Source: Hyphomicrobiales bacterium (lineage in GTDB: Bacteria; Pseudomonadota; Alphaproteobacteria; Rhizobiales; Beijerinckiaceae). From it: DNA of 64,000 nucleotides. The DNA is taken from assembly GCA_900473415.1 (NCBI GenBank), contig UCLR01000008.1:140484-204483 (forward strand), in the 5' to 3' direction. Both the position numbers and the translations under genes were made by a program. Below are positions 41,825 to 51,900 of this stretch, in pieces; position 1 is the stretch's first letter; each line of letters starts with the position of its first letter. Below the pieces are notes generated by a model. It ran no database searches and was not told where the DNA came from. It saw only the letters and a list, made by a program, of their open reading frames with translations.

Positions 41825-43384
41825 ATGATCGCACCTCGCCTCACCGCAGCCCTCGCTTTTGGCCTCGTTCTCGCCACTCCGGCACTTGCCGGCACGAGTC
41901 TCGTCGTCGATGCCTCCAGCGGCGAGGTGCTCTCGAGCGAGAATGCGACGCAGGCCTGGCGCCCGGCCTCGACCACCAAGATGATGACGATCTACCTCGC
42001 GCTGAAGGCGGTGCGGGAAGGTCGTCTCGGTCTCGAGACCGCGATCCCCGTCTCGAAGCGGGCCGCCAGCCAACCGCGCGTCAAGGTCTATGCCCGTCCG
42101 GGGCAGGAGATCACGCTCGACAACGCCCTGCGCATCATGATGGTGAAGTCGGCCAACGACATCGCCTATGTCGTGGCCGAGGGCGTCGGCGGCGACGTCG
42201 AGACCTTCGTCGGCATGATGAACGCCGAGGCGCAGCGGCTCGGCATGCAGGACACCCGCTTCGTCAACCCGAATGGCTGGGACCATCCCGACGCGCAGAG
42301 CAGCGCCCATGACCTCGCCATCCTCGCCCTCGCGCTGATGCGCGATTTCGGGCGCTATTCGGATTACTGGAACACCTCGGCCGTGCAGCTCGGCAAGCAG
42401 GTGATCCACAACACCAACGGGCTTGTCGGCCGCTATCCCGGCATCGGCGGGATGAAGACCGGCTTCACCTGCGCCTCCGGCTTCAACGTGGTCGCCACAG
42501 CCAGCCGCGGCGGACGCACCCTCGTCGCCGTTGTGCTCGGCGCGACCTCGGCAACCGAGCGAACCGTCAAGGCCGCGCAGCTCCTCGACGAGGGCTTCAG
42601 CCGCTGGGGCGGCACCGGCATGAACATCGCCTCGATGGGCCCGAGCGGCACCCGCGCCCCGAACGTCTGCGACGATGTTCGCCATCGCGGCGGCGGCGCG
42701 GCGTTGGCCGACGACGCTGACGCCTCCGGCCCGATCGGCGCCTCCAGTGGCAACGACTCCGATGGCGGCCGCTTCGCCACCCTCTCGACCCAGCCGGCCT
42801 CGTCGCTGGCCACACGTTCGCCGCGCGGCCGCGTCGTCCTCGGCCCGCGCGCCGAAGCCGCGCCGGTGCCGGTCGCCTTCGGACGTACAGCGGGCTCGGC
42901 ATCCGCGCCGCTTGCCGCCAATGCGACGGGCCGGTCCGACAGCCAGGTCGCGCGCGGCGGCGCTCCGGTGATCGAGCCGGGCAAGCCCATCGCCGCCGGC
43001 CTCTTCGGCGTCGGCACGCCGGGGCTGTTCAGCGACAAGGGAATCCCGCAGAACACCACCGCCTTCGCCCCGGCGAACGGCCAGGCCACGGCGCAGACCC
43101 TCCCGGGCGGGACTCCAATGTCTCTGCAGGGCTCGGTCCAGTCCGGCAAGGCGAATGCGGCGAGCCTTCGGCCCGCAGCCACCGCCGGCACGAAGGGCGC
43201 AGCCAAGTCGCAAACAGCCAAGGCGACCCCGGCTAAGCCGACCCCTGCCAAGGCCAAGCCCGCCAGCAGCAAGCCGGCTGCCAAGGTCAAGCCCGCGCAG
43301 GCCAGCGTGAAGCCGCCTGCAGCCAAGCCTCCCACGGCGAAGCCTGCCGCTGCCGCGAAGGCGAAGTCCGGCAACGACGCCTGA
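41825..43384 (+). CDS. D-alanyl-D-alanine carboxypeptidase (PBP5-like)
   Basis: A 519-aa exported S11 serine peptidase. The signal peptide ends near ATPALAG. Active-site motifs are S49-T-T-K52, S109-A-N111 and K211-T-G213. It trims the terminal D-Ala from peptidoglycan stem peptides in the periplasm. The catalytic domain ends near 265; the rest is a long low-complexity region finishing in about 75 residues of Ala/Lys/Pro repeats (AKPTPAKAKPASSKPAAK). That tail could bind the wall or nucleic acid, or simply space the domain. No C-terminal amphipathic anchor of the E. coli PBP5 kind is visible. Confidence 0.93.
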   Translation: MIAPRLTAALAFGLVLATPALAGTSLVVDASSGEVLSSENATQAWRPASTTKMMTIYLALKAVREGRLGLETAIPVSKRAASQPRVKVYARPGQEITLDNALRIMMVKSANDIAYVVAEGVGGDVETFVGMMNAEAQRLGMQDTRFVNPNGWDHPDAQSSAHDLAILALALMRDFGRYSDYWNTSAVQLGKQVIHNTNGLVGRYPGIGGMKTGFTCASGFNVVATASRGGRTLVAVVLGATSATERTVKAAQLLDEGFSRWGGTGMNIASMGPSGTRAPNVCDDVRHRGGGAALADDADASGPIGASSGNDSDGGRFATLSTQPASSLATRSPRGRVVLGPRAEAAPVPVAFGRTAGSASAPLAANATGRSDSQVARGGAPVIEPGKPIAAGLFGVGTPGLFSDKGIPQNTTAFAPANGQATAQTLPGGTPMSLQGSVQSGKANAASLRPAATAGTKGAAKSQTAKATPAKPTPAKAKPASSKPAAKVKPAQASVKPPAAKPPTAKPAAAAKAKSGNDA

Positions 43385-43406
43385 GGCCGGATAGGGCGGG
43401 GATGGC

Positions 43407-44288
43407 TTGAGCGAACGTCACGGCCTGGCTCTGGCGCTTGCCTCGGCGGCTGCGTTCGGCACCAACATCGTCAGCGCCCAGATCGCGGGGCAGGCCGGCC
43501 TGAGCGGGCCGCTCCTCGTCTTCTATCGCGTGCTGCTGATGCTCGCGCTGGTCGGCGGCGTGGCGCTCGCATGGCGTAGTTCGGTCAGTCTCAAACCCGG
43601 GGAGCGAGCGCCGGTGCTGCGCTTCGGCGTCGCAACCGCGCTGGTCGGCATCGCCTATCTCTCCTCGGTCGCGTTCATCCCGATTTCGGTCGCCGCCGTG
43701 GTGTTTTACACCTATCCGGTCCTGATCGTGCTGGCCGAGCCCTTCGTGAGCCGCGCGCCCTTCCGGGCCGATCGCCTGGCGCTCGCCCTCGTCGCCTTCG
43801 TCGGCGTTGCGATCGTCGTTGGGCCGGACCTGCACGGACTCGATCCGCGGGGGTTGGCGCTTGCCCTGCTCGCCAGCCTCAGCGCCGTGGCGCAATTCTT
43901 CGCCGCCGCCCATTGCGCCCGCATACCGACCCTGCCGAAGCTGTTCTGGTCGCATGTGGTCATCCTGCCGGTGGCGCTCGCGATCATGCTCATCACCGGC
44001 GGCTTCCGCTCGCCCGAAGCCTTCCTGCTCGCACCGGGAGCCGTCATCGTCACCTATGGCGGCTATATCGCCGGCTTCCTGTTCCAGATCCTCGCGCTCG
44101 CACGCATCGCGCCCGGCCCGGCCGGGCTCGCCTTCTGCGCCGAGCCGGTCTTCGCGGTCGCGCTGGCGGCCATCGTGCTCGGCGAGCGGCTGGGGCCGCT
44201 GCAATATGCCGGTGGTGCCCTTGTCATCGCCGTCCTGATCGCCAATGTAATATTAGAACAATCGAGGCGGCGCGTCGTGCCTGCCTGA
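43407..44288 (+). CDS. EamA/DMT family transporter
   Basis: A 293-aa protein with ten predicted helices in two EamA repeats (AVVFYTYPVLIVLAEPF at the end of the first, GLAFCAEPVFAVALAAIVLG in the second). Substrate unknown. The start is a TTG at 43407, preceded by GGCGGGG; no ATG gives a complete first helix. It begins 22 bases after the carboxypeptidase gene and is followed 23 bases later by the CobW-like gene, so these three may be co-transcribed. Confidence 0.85.
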   Translation: MSERHGLALALASAAAFGTNIVSAQIAGQAGLSGPLLVFYRVLLMLALVGGVALAWRSSVSLKPGERAPVLRFGVATALVGIAYLSSVAFIPISVAAVVFYTYPVLIVLAEPFVSRAPFRADRLALALVAFVGVAIVVGPDLHGLDPRGLALALLASLSAVAQFFAAAHCARIPTLPKLFWSHVVILPVALAIMLITGGFRSPEAFLLAPGAVIVTYGGYIAGFLFQILALARIAPGPAGLAFCAEPVFAVALAAIVLGERLGPLQYAGGALVIAVLIANVILEQSRRRVVPA

Positions 44289-44311
44289 CGGCCCGACCGG
44301 ATGACTAAACC

Positions 44312-45436
44312 ATGACCGGCGCTCCTGCCCGCCCTGCCCCCGTCCCGCTGACCCTGCTGACCGGCTTCCTCGGCGCCGGCAAGACGACGCTGCTCAACCG
44401 GCTGCTGAAAGATCCCGCGCTGGCGGACACCATCGTGCTCGTCAACGAGTTCGGCGAGGTCGGGCTCGATCACCTGATGGTCGAAGGCGTCGAGGAGAAC
44501 ATGATCCTCCTCGAATCCGGCTGCCTCTGCTGCACCATCCGGGACGATCTGATCGTCACGCTGGAGGACCTGCTGCGCAGGCAGGACAATGGCCGCCTCA
44601 AGGCCTTCTCGTGCCTCGTCATCGAGACGACCGGCCTCGCCGATCCAGCCCCGATCCTCAACGTGCTGATCAACCACCCCTATCTCGCCATGCGCTTCCG
44701 GCTCGACGGCGTCGTCACGCTGGTCGATGCCGTCAACGGCATGGCGACGCTCGATGCCCATGAGGAGGCGCGCCGACAGGTCGTCGCCGCCGACCGCCTC
44801 GTCCTGACCAAGACCGATCTCGCCGCGCCGGAAGCCACTGCCGCGCTGCGCGAGCGCGTCGCCGCCCTCAACCCCGGCACCGACATCCTCACGCCCGACG
44901 CGCCGGCGGCAGATCTGCTCGGCGCCGGGCTCTATGACCTGGCGAAGCGGCCGGAAGCGCTGCGGCGCTGGCTGGCAGAGACGACGCCTTCAGCCCATGG
45001 CCATCACCACCATCATGACCACGACCATCATCATGGCGGGCACGGTCATCACCATCACGGCCATGATCACGGACAGGACCCGCATGACGTCAATCGCCAT
45101 GACGCCTCGATCCGTGCCTTCGCGCTGACCGCCGAGCGCCCGGTCGCGCAGGCGACCTTCGACCTTTTCTGGACGATGCTGCGCTCGATCCATGGGCCCC
45201 GGCTGCTACGCCTCAAGGGGCTGGTCGATCTGGCGGAGGAGCCCGGCCGGCCGCTGCTGGTTCACGCCGTCCAGCAGATCCTGCACCCACCCGTGCTGCT
45301 CGGCGACTGGCCGGATGCGGACCGCCGCTCGCGCCTCGTCCTGATCGTCAAGGATATCGAGGAAGAGACGGTGCAGCGGCTCTGGGCGGCGTTTCTGGGG
45401 CAGGCTTCCGATGACAGGCGTCATGCTCGGGTTTGA
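44312..45436 (+). CDS. CobW/COG0523 family GTP-dependent metallochaperone
   Basis: A 374-aa G3E GTPase. The P-loop is GFLGAGKTT (18-26), the family metal site is C71-L-C73-C74, and the nucleotide-specificity segment is LTKTDL. A histidine-rich loop near 229-260 contains about 20 His residues in 32 positions, well suited to holding Zn or Ni. The C-terminal CobW_C domain has FDLFWTMLRSIHGPRLLRLK. Members deliver zinc, cobalt or other metals to client enzymes; the metal here is not certain, and no Zur box was recognised. The last five residues (RHARV) and the stop codon are encoded by dispersed repeat copy A. Confidence 0.92.
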   Translation: MTGAPARPAPVPLTLLTGFLGAGKTTLLNRLLKDPALADTIVLVNEFGEVGLDHLMVEGVEENMILLESGCLCCTIRDDLIVTLEDLLRRQDNGRLKAFSCLVIETTGLADPAPILNVLINHPYLAMRFRLDGVVTLVDAVNGMATLDAHEEARRQVVAADRLVLTKTDLAAPEATAALRERVAALNPGTDILTPDAPAADLLGAGLYDLAKRPEALRRWLAETTPSAHGHHHHHDHDHHHGGHGHHHHGHDHGQDPHDVNRHDASIRAFALTAERPVAQATFDLFWTMLRSIHGPRLLRLKGLVDLAEEPGRPLLVHAVQQILHPPVLLGDWPDADRRSRLVLIVKDIEEETVQRLWAAFLGQASDDRRHARV

Positions 45437-45511
45437 CCCGAGCATCTCGGCAACCAGTGCCCTCTGGTCCTGAGATTCCCGGGTCTGCGCTTCGCTTCGC
45501 CCGGGAATGAC
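45419..45511. repeat. Dispersed palindromic repeat, copy A
   Basis: Begins CGTCATGCTCGGG and ends CCCGGGAATGACG. The first arm is a hairpin (ATGCTCGGGT with ACCCGAGCAT, 45423-45446) and the second is CCCGGGTC... against GCCCGGGA. The spacer contains CTCTGGTCCTGAGAT, also seen in copy B. It separates the convergent cobW-like and acyl-CoA synthetase genes and overlaps the 3' end of the former. Confidence 0.75.
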
Positions 45512-45518
45512 GGCAGCG

Positions 45519-47138
45519 TCACCCCTCCGTCCGCAGCAGGCGGCGGATGATCTTGCCGGTCGTGGTCATCGGCAGTTCGTCGAGAAAGGCGATCTCGCGC
45601 GGATATTCATGCGCCGAGAGGCGAGCCCGTACGAAGCCCTGCAGCTCCGAGACCAGAGCCGGCGAGCCCTGATAGCCGGCCTTGAGCACGACGAAAGCCT
45701 TGACGATCTCCGTGCGCAGCGGGTCCGGTCGGCCCACCACCGCCGCGAGCGCAACGGCCGGGTGCTTCAGCAGACAATCCTCGATCTCGCCCGGCCCGAT
45801 GCGGTAGCCCGAGGAGGTGATGACGTCGTCGTCGCGGCCGATGAAACGGACATAGCCGTCATCGTCCTGGACACCCTCGTCGCCCGTCGTCATCCAGTCG
45901 CCGATGAACTTCGCTGCCGTCGCCGCTGGGTTGCGCCAATATTCGAGGAACATCACCGGGTCCGGCCGGCGCACCGCGATCTGGCCCTCCTCGCGCGGCT
46001 CGCAGACCGTGCCGTCGGGGCGAATGATCGCGACCTCATGGCCGGGCACCGCCTTGCCGATCGAACCCGGGCGGCTGACACCAAGGGCTGCGCTCGACGC
46101 AAGCACGAGGTTGCACTCGGTCTGGCCATAGGCCTCGTTGATGGTGAGACCGAAAGCCTCGCGTCCCCATTCCAGCGTCTCGGCGCCGAGCGCCTCGCCC
46201 GCAGCGGCAACGGTGCGCAGCTTGAGATCGTAGCGTCCCCGCGGACTGCCCGCGCCGCGCAGCATCCGGAGCGCCGTCGGCGGCACGAAGGCGTTGCGGA
46301 TACCGAGATCCTGCATCAGCCGATAGGCCTCGTCGGGCTCGAAGCGCGTCACCGGCCGCGCCACCACGGCCACGCCGAAATGTAGCGCCGGCAGCAGCAT
46401 GTTGAGCAGCCCCCCGGCCCAGGCCCAATCCGCCGGCGTCCAAGCGAGATCGCCCGGCCGCGGCATGGACTCATGCGGCATCTGCACCCCCGGCAGATGG
46501 CCGGGCAAGACGCGGTGGCCGTGCAGCGCGCCCTTCGGATTGCCGGTCGTGCCCGAGGTGTAGATCATCAACGCCGGATCGTCCGGCACCGTGTCGGCGG
46601 GCGTGAAATCGGGACTGCCGGCCGCTAGAAGCGCGTCCCAACCCTCAGCGTCGCCATCGCGCCCGTCGGTCGAGATCAGCAGCGAAAGCTCCGGCAGCGG
46701 CTCGGCGATCTGCCTGATCTTCGCGAGGCCCGCCGCATTGGTCACCACCGTTTTCGCGCCGGAATCGCCGAGTCGATAAGCCAGCGCATCGACGCCGAAC
46801 AGTGCCGCCAGCGGCACCGCAATGGCGCCGAGCTTATAGGCGGCGAGATGCGCGGCGAGCACCGCCCGTCCCTGTGGCAGCAGGATGGCGACACGGTCGC
46901 CACGTCCGACGCCGCGCGCCTTCAACGCATGGGCGAGGCGATTGGAATGTTCCCGGAACCAGCCGAAGCTTACCGGCGTCACCCGCCAGTCGCTCGACAC
47001 CTCGATGACGGCCGGTCGGTCCGGCTCGACCGCCGCCCAGCGATCGCAGACATCGACGGCGATGTTGTAGCGGCTGGGGATACGCCAACGAAAGGCATCG
47101 CGCAGGCTGTGGTAATCAGTAAAGGCTGGCAGTTCCAA
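45519..47138 (-). CDS. Acyl-CoA synthetase (AMP-forming)
   Basis: A 539-aa ANL-superfamily ligase that activates a carboxylic acid to its CoA thioester. Core motifs are IYTSGTTGNPKGALHGH (P-loop), EAYGQTECN (A5), WMTTGDEG with the ribose-binding Asp, and TTTGKIIRR with the catalytic lysine near the end. It most resembles acetyl/medium-chain acyl-CoA synthetases used in fatty- or aromatic-acid catabolism. The frame begins with TTG at 47138, giving MELPAFTDYHSLRD; no better start is visible. It is a single gene, with a solute-binding protein gene upstream on the same strand. Confidence 0.9.
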   Translation of the reverse strand: MELPAFTDYHSLRDAFRWRIPSRYNIAVDVCDRWAAVEPDRPAVIEVSSDWRVTPVSFGWFREHSNRLAHALKARGVGRGDRVAILLPQGRAVLAAHLAAYKLGAIAVPLAALFGVDALAYRLGDSGAKTVVTNAAGLAKIRQIAEPLPELSLLISTDGRDGDAEGWDALLAAGSPDFTPADTVPDDPALMIYTSGTTGNPKGALHGHRVLPGHLPGVQMPHESMPRPGDLAWTPADWAWAGGLLNMLLPALHFGVAVVARPVTRFEPDEAYRLMQDLGIRNAFVPPTALRMLRGAGSPRGRYDLKLRTVAAAGEALGAETLEWGREAFGLTINEAYGQTECNLVLASSAALGVSRPGSIGKAVPGHEVAIIRPDGTVCEPREEGQIAVRRPDPVMFLEYWRNPAATAAKFIGDWMTTGDEGVQDDDGYVRFIGRDDDVITSSGYRIGPGEIEDCLLKHPAVALAAVVGRPDPLRTEIVKAFVVLKAGYQGSPALVSELQGFVRARLSAHEYPREIAFLDELPMTTTGKIIRRLLRTEG

Positions 47139-47231
47139 GATCGGGGTCCGCTGATGTGCGCCGCAACATAGGCAGGCACCCCTCGGCTGTCATCCGCCCC
47201 AGACGCCGGCTCTCCCAGCGTCAGGATGCGC

Positions 47232-48290
47232 TCAGAACATGCGTTCGCTGGCCGGCGGGAGGAAGGCGTCGGTGAAGGCATCGCCCGCACGGGCCTTGTC
47301 GCGCAGGGGGCCGGCCAGTCCAATCTGGTCGAGCGCTTGTGCCCAGCGCTCCCGGTCGATGCCGCCGAAGCCATGCGCCTTCACGAAAGGCGTCAGCATG
47401 TTCTGCTCGATCGTCATGGTCAGACGCTCGCGCACGATCTCCGGCTGCGCCGCTTCGTTGCGCCTCGCCACGAGCTGCGCCCCCAGAGCCGGGTTTGCCA
47501 CCGCGTCGCGCACGCCGCGCAGCACAGCCCGCACGAAGCCGCGCACCGCATCTGGCCGCTCGGCGATCAGCTTGGGCGACATGATCACGGCATTGCCGTA
47601 GAGCGCGAGGCCGTGATCGGCCATCCACATCAGCACGATGTCCTCGACGGGAACACCACGCGCCTTGAGACTGACATAAGACGAGGCACCGGGACCGAAC
47701 GCAGCGTCGAGCTCGCCCGAGGCCAGCATCGGCTCCCGCACCGGCAGGCCGATCGTCTCGAAGCGGATCTTGCTGTCGTCAATCTTGTTGATAGCCCTGA
47801 AGATCGGCCATTGGGCAAAGCTGGCATCGCCAGCCGGCGCGCCGAGCTTCTTGCCCTCGAGGCTTGTCGGCTCATCCGTGATCCCGCGGCTCTTGCGGCC
47901 GACCAGGGCGAAGTTCGGCCGATCGTGAACGATCATGACCGCCTTGAGATCGGCGCCATGTTTCTCGTCGCGGAAGCGGATCAGCGTGTTGACGTCGCCG
48001 AAACCGGCGTCCTGTTGGCCCTCGGCGATGCGCTGGATGATGCTGCGCGGGCCGGTATCCGCCTCGACGGTGACATCGAGTCCCTCGGCCCCGAAATACC
48101 CCTTCTCCTGCGCGATCAGGAACGGCGCGGACGGCCCTTCGAAGCGCCCGTCGAGCGAAAAGCGGATGGCCGTATTGCCCTGCGCCCGCACCCGACCGGA
48201 TGTCACGCAGAAGGCCGCAGCCCCGCCCATGAACCGCCCGAGCGCACGCCGGGTCAGGGCCGTCGCGGAAAGAGGCGAAGCGAGGGGCAT
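47232..48290 (-). CDS. ABC transporter substrate-binding protein (NMT1/SsuA-like)
   Basis: A 352-aa periplasmic binding protein with an N-terminal export signal containing a twin arginine (TRRALGRFMGG), so Tat export is likely. The mature part has PFLIAQEKGYFGAEGLDVTV, typical of the NMT1/THI5/SsuA group for sulfonates, nitrate/taurine or thiamine precursors, and DAGFGDVNTLIRFRDE. The ligand cannot be assigned. No ABC ATPase or permease gene lies next to it, so it is an orphan component in this window. Confidence 0.87.
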   Translation of the reverse strand: MPLASPLSATALTRRALGRFMGGAAAFCVTSGRVRAQGNTAIRFSLDGRFEGPSAPFLIAQEKGYFGAEGLDVTVEADTGPRSIIQRIAEGQQDAGFGDVNTLIRFRDEKHGADLKAVMIVHDRPNFALVGRKSRGITDEPTSLEGKKLGAPAGDASFAQWPIFRAINKIDDSKIRFETIGLPVREPMLASGELDAAFGPGASSYVSLKARGVPVEDIVLMWMADHGLALYGNAVIMSPKLIAERPDAVRGFVRAVLRGVRDAVANPALGAQLVARRNEAAQPEIVRERLTMTIEQNMLTPFVKAHGFGGIDRERWAQALDQIGLAGPLRDKARAGDAFTDAFLPPASERMF

Positions 48291-48409
48291 GGCTGTCCTC
48301 CGGAGCCTTGCGAATTGCGGTTGCGTCTTAACGCAGCATCCGTCCTTGACGGATTCATAACATATCGAACCTTGCGTCAGCGTGGCACCACGGCGTCGTG
48401 ATCAGGGCG

Positions 48410-48865
48410 TTAAAGCGGCAAGGCACCGTCCGTCTTCACCTCCTCCATCACGGCATAGGTCCGCGTCTCGCGCACCGCCGGCAGCGCCAGCAGCACCTCG
48501 CCGAGAAAGTGGCGATAGGCGTGCATGTCCGCGACCCGCGTCTTGACCAGATAATCGAAGCCTCCGGCGACCATATGACATTCCAGCACTTCGGGAGCCC
48601 GCTTCACCGCGGCCGCGAAGCGCTCGAATGCGTCAGGCGTCGTCTTGTCGAGATAGACCTCGACGAAAACCAGCAGGCTGAGACCCAGCTTCACGGGGTC
48701 GAGCGTGGCGCGATAGCCGGTGATGTAGCCGTCACGCGTCAGCCGCTTCAGCCGCTCGCCGGTGGCGGTGGGCGAAAGCCCGACCTTCTCGGCGAGCTCG
48801 ACGCCCGCGATCCGGCCATCTCCCTGCAGAAGGGAGAGAATGCGGCGGTCGGTCCGATCCAGCAT
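48410..48865 (-). CDS. putR: AsnC/Lrp family regulator of putA
   Basis: A 151-aa Lrp/AsnC protein: N-terminal helix-turn-helix (RIAGVELAEKVGLSPTATGE) and C-terminal RAM ligand domain (VKRAPEVLECHMVAGGFDYL). Divergent placement next to putA, 125 bases away, is the conserved arrangement for PutR of alphaproteobacteria, which activates putA in response to proline. The symbol rests on this context. The shared intergenic region carries an inverted repeat that could be its operator. Confidence 0.9.
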   Translation of the reverse strand: MLDRTDRRILSLLQGDGRIAGVELAEKVGLSPTATGERLKRLTRDGYITGYRATLDPVKLGLSLLVFVEVYLDKTTPDAFERFAAAVKRAPEVLECHMVAGGFDYLVKTRVADMHAYRHFLGEVLLALPAVRETRTYAVMEEVKTDGALPL

Positions 48866-48871
48866 GATTTA

Positions 48872-48901
48872 TCTCTATCTATCTCCATATTTGTAGAGAT
48901 T
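48872..48901. promoter_or_regulatory. Candidate PutR/Lrp operator between putR and putA
   Basis: ATCTCTA (48872-48878) and TAGAGAT (48895-48901) form an inverted repeat across an AT-rich centre, with a second ATCTC at 48882-48886. AT-rich dyads of this kind suit Lrp-family proteins. It lies just upstream of the putR start and about 90 bases before putA. A GCGGCC-AA-GGCCGC hairpin (48938-48951) stands between it and the putA ribosome site. Confidence 0.5.
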
Positions 48902-48990
48902 GTTACTGCATCTGAGCGTGAAATACCAATTGATATGCGGCCAAGGCCGCCTCATTCTTCAGATCGTCCCGTTCCCTGTTGGAGCCTTCC

Positions 48991-51900
48991 ATGGCCGCCC
49001 CTGCCCTGCCGCCCTTCCGCGCCCCCTTCGCCGAGGATGACGGCGCCATTGCCAGCCGCCTGCTCTCCGCCGGGCGGCGCGATCCGGCCGCCAAGGCGCG
49101 GATCGATGCGCGCGCCACCGGGCTGATCGAGGCGATCCGCACGCGCAAGGTCGGTTTGGGCGGCATTGAGGAGTTGCTGCGCGAATATTCGCTCTCGACC
49201 AAGGAAGGGCTCGCCCTGATGGTGCTGGCGGAGGCGCTGCTGCGCGTGCCGGACTCGACGACCGCCGACCGGCTGATCGAGGACAAGCTCGGCCAGGGCG
49301 ATTTCGCCCATCATGAATCGAAGTCGGACGCCTTCCTCGTTTCCGCATCAGCTTGGGCGCTCGGCATCACGGCCCGCGTCATCCAGCCGGGCGAGACGCC
49401 GACCGGCATCGTCAGCAGCCTCGCCAAGCGCCTTGGCGTGCCGACCGTCCGCACGGCGACGCGCCAGGCGATGCGCGTCATGGGCAACCACTTCGTGCTC
49501 GGCCAAACGATCGAGGAGGCGCTGAAGCGCGCCCGCACCGGCACCGGCAAGCTCTACCGCTATTCCTTCGACATGCTCGGCGAAGGCGCGCGCACGCAGG
49601 CCGACGCCGAGCGCTATTTCAAATCCTACGCCGATGCGATCGATGCCATCGGCCGCTCGGCCGGCAACGACACGCTGCCCAATCGTCCCGGCATCTCGGT
49701 CAAGCTCTCGGCACTGCATCCGCGCTACGAGGCGACCAGCCATGAGCGCGTGATCTCCGAGCTCGTGCCGAAGGTGATCGACCTCGCCCGCCAGGCCAAG
49801 GGCTACGACCTCAACTTCACCATCGACGCCGAGGAGGCGGACCGGCTCGAGCTCTCGCTCGACGTCATCGACGCCGTCTTCGCCGATTCCTCGCTCGATG
49901 GCTGGGACGGCTTCGGCCTCGCCATCCAGGCCTATCAGAAGCGCGCCTCGGCGGTGATCGACCATATCGGCCGGCTTGCGGAGGTGCATGGCCGGCGCAT
50001 GATGGTGCGCCTCGTCAAGGGTGCGTATTGGGACACCGAATTGAAGCGGGCCCAGGAGCGCGGGCTTGCCGACTATCCCGTCTTCACCCGCAAGGCGATG
50101 ACCGACCTCAACTACGAGGCCTGCGCGGCGCAGCTCCTGAAGCTTCGCCCCCGCATCATCCCCCAATTCGCCACGCATAACGCGCTCACCGTCGCCACCG
50201 TGGCGGAGATGGCCGCTGATGCCGAGGGCTTCGAGTTCCAGCGCCTGCACGGCATGGGTGAGGCGCTCTACGAGAAGCTGCTGCGCGAGAACGAGGGCTA
50301 TGCCTGCCGGACCTATGCCCCGGTCGGCGGCCATCAGGACCTGCTCGCCTATCTGGTGCGTCGCCTGCTGGAGAACGGCGCCAATTCCTCCTTCGTCAGC
50401 ATCTCGGGCGACCCGGATATCCCCGTCGCGGAGCTGCTGGTGCCGCCAGCCGACATCATCGGCAATCCTGGCCAGGCGCGGCACCGCCGCATCCCGCTGC
50501 CGGCCGAACTTTACGGCCCCTCGCGTCGCAATTCCGCAGGCACCGAGCTCGGCCATGAGGAGAGCCTCCAGGGCCTTCTCAAGGAGATCTCGACCGCTGG
50601 GCCCTTCCCCGAGGCCGCGTCCATTATCAATGGCAAGCTGCAGCCCGGCACGGCGCGCGACGTGCGCTCGCCGATCGACAACAAGCCGGTCGGCAAGGTG
50701 ATCGAGGCTGACGCCGCCACCGCCGAGCGCGCCGTCCTCGCGGCCAAGGCCGGCTTCCCCGCCTGGAACGCGACACCCGCCCGCATTCGCGCCGCCGCGC
50801 TGCGCAAGGCCGCCGATCTGCTGGAGGCCCGCCGTGGCCTGCTGATCTCCCTGATGCAGACTGAAGCCGGCAAAACGATTGATGACGCGATTTCCGAAGT
50901 GCGCGAGACCGTCGATTTCTGCCGTTATTATGCCGGCGAGGCAGAGGCACATTTCGCCACGCCAGCCACGCTTCCCGGCCCGACCGGCGAGGAAAACAGG
51001 CTCATCCAGCGCGGCCGCGGCGTCTTCGTCTGCATCGCGCCCTGGAACTTCCCGCTCGCGATCTTCACCGGACAGGTCGCCGCCGCGCTCGTCGCTGGCA
51101 ACAGCGTCGTCGCCAAGCCCGCGCCGCAGACGCCTCTGCTCGCGGCTGTCGCCGTGCGCATCCTGCACGAGGCCGGCGTGCCGGTGACCGCCCTGCATCT
51201 GATACCGGGCGGCACCGAGCCCGGCGCGGCGCTCGTCGCCCACAAGGATGTCGCCGGCGTCGCCTTCACCGGTTCGACTGCCACGGCCCGCGGTATCAAC
51301 CGCGCGCTCGCCGCCAAGGATGGGCCGATCGTGCCACTGATCGCGGAGACGGGCGGCCTCAACGCCATGATCGTCGATGCCACGGCGCTGCCCGAGCAGG
51401 TCGCGGACGACGTCGTGATGTCCGCTTTCCGCTCGGCCGGCCAGCGCTGCTCCGCTCTGCGCCTGCTGATCGTGCAGGACGACGTTGCCGACAAGATGAT
51501 CGAGATGATCGAAGGCGCGACGAAGGAGCTGAAGCTCGGCGATCCCCGTCTAATCGACACCCATATCGGCCCGGTGATCGACGCCCCCGCGAAGCAGCGT
51601 CTCGACGCTCATATCGCCGCCATGCGCCAGCAGGGCCGCGTCGCCTGGGCCGGAGCGGCGCCTGACCTCGGCGGCACCTTCTTCGCCCCGCATATCGTCA
51701 AGCTGGACCGCGTCAGCGATCTCACCGCCGAGCACTTCGGCCCGATCCTGCATGTGGTGCGCTGGAAGTCCGGCGATCTCGACAAGGTCATCGCCGAGAT
51801 CGATGCCACCGGCTACGGGCTCACCCTCGGCGTCCATTCCCGCATCGAAACGACCGTGGAGCGCGTGACCTCGCTGCTCTCGACCGGCAATATCTACGTC

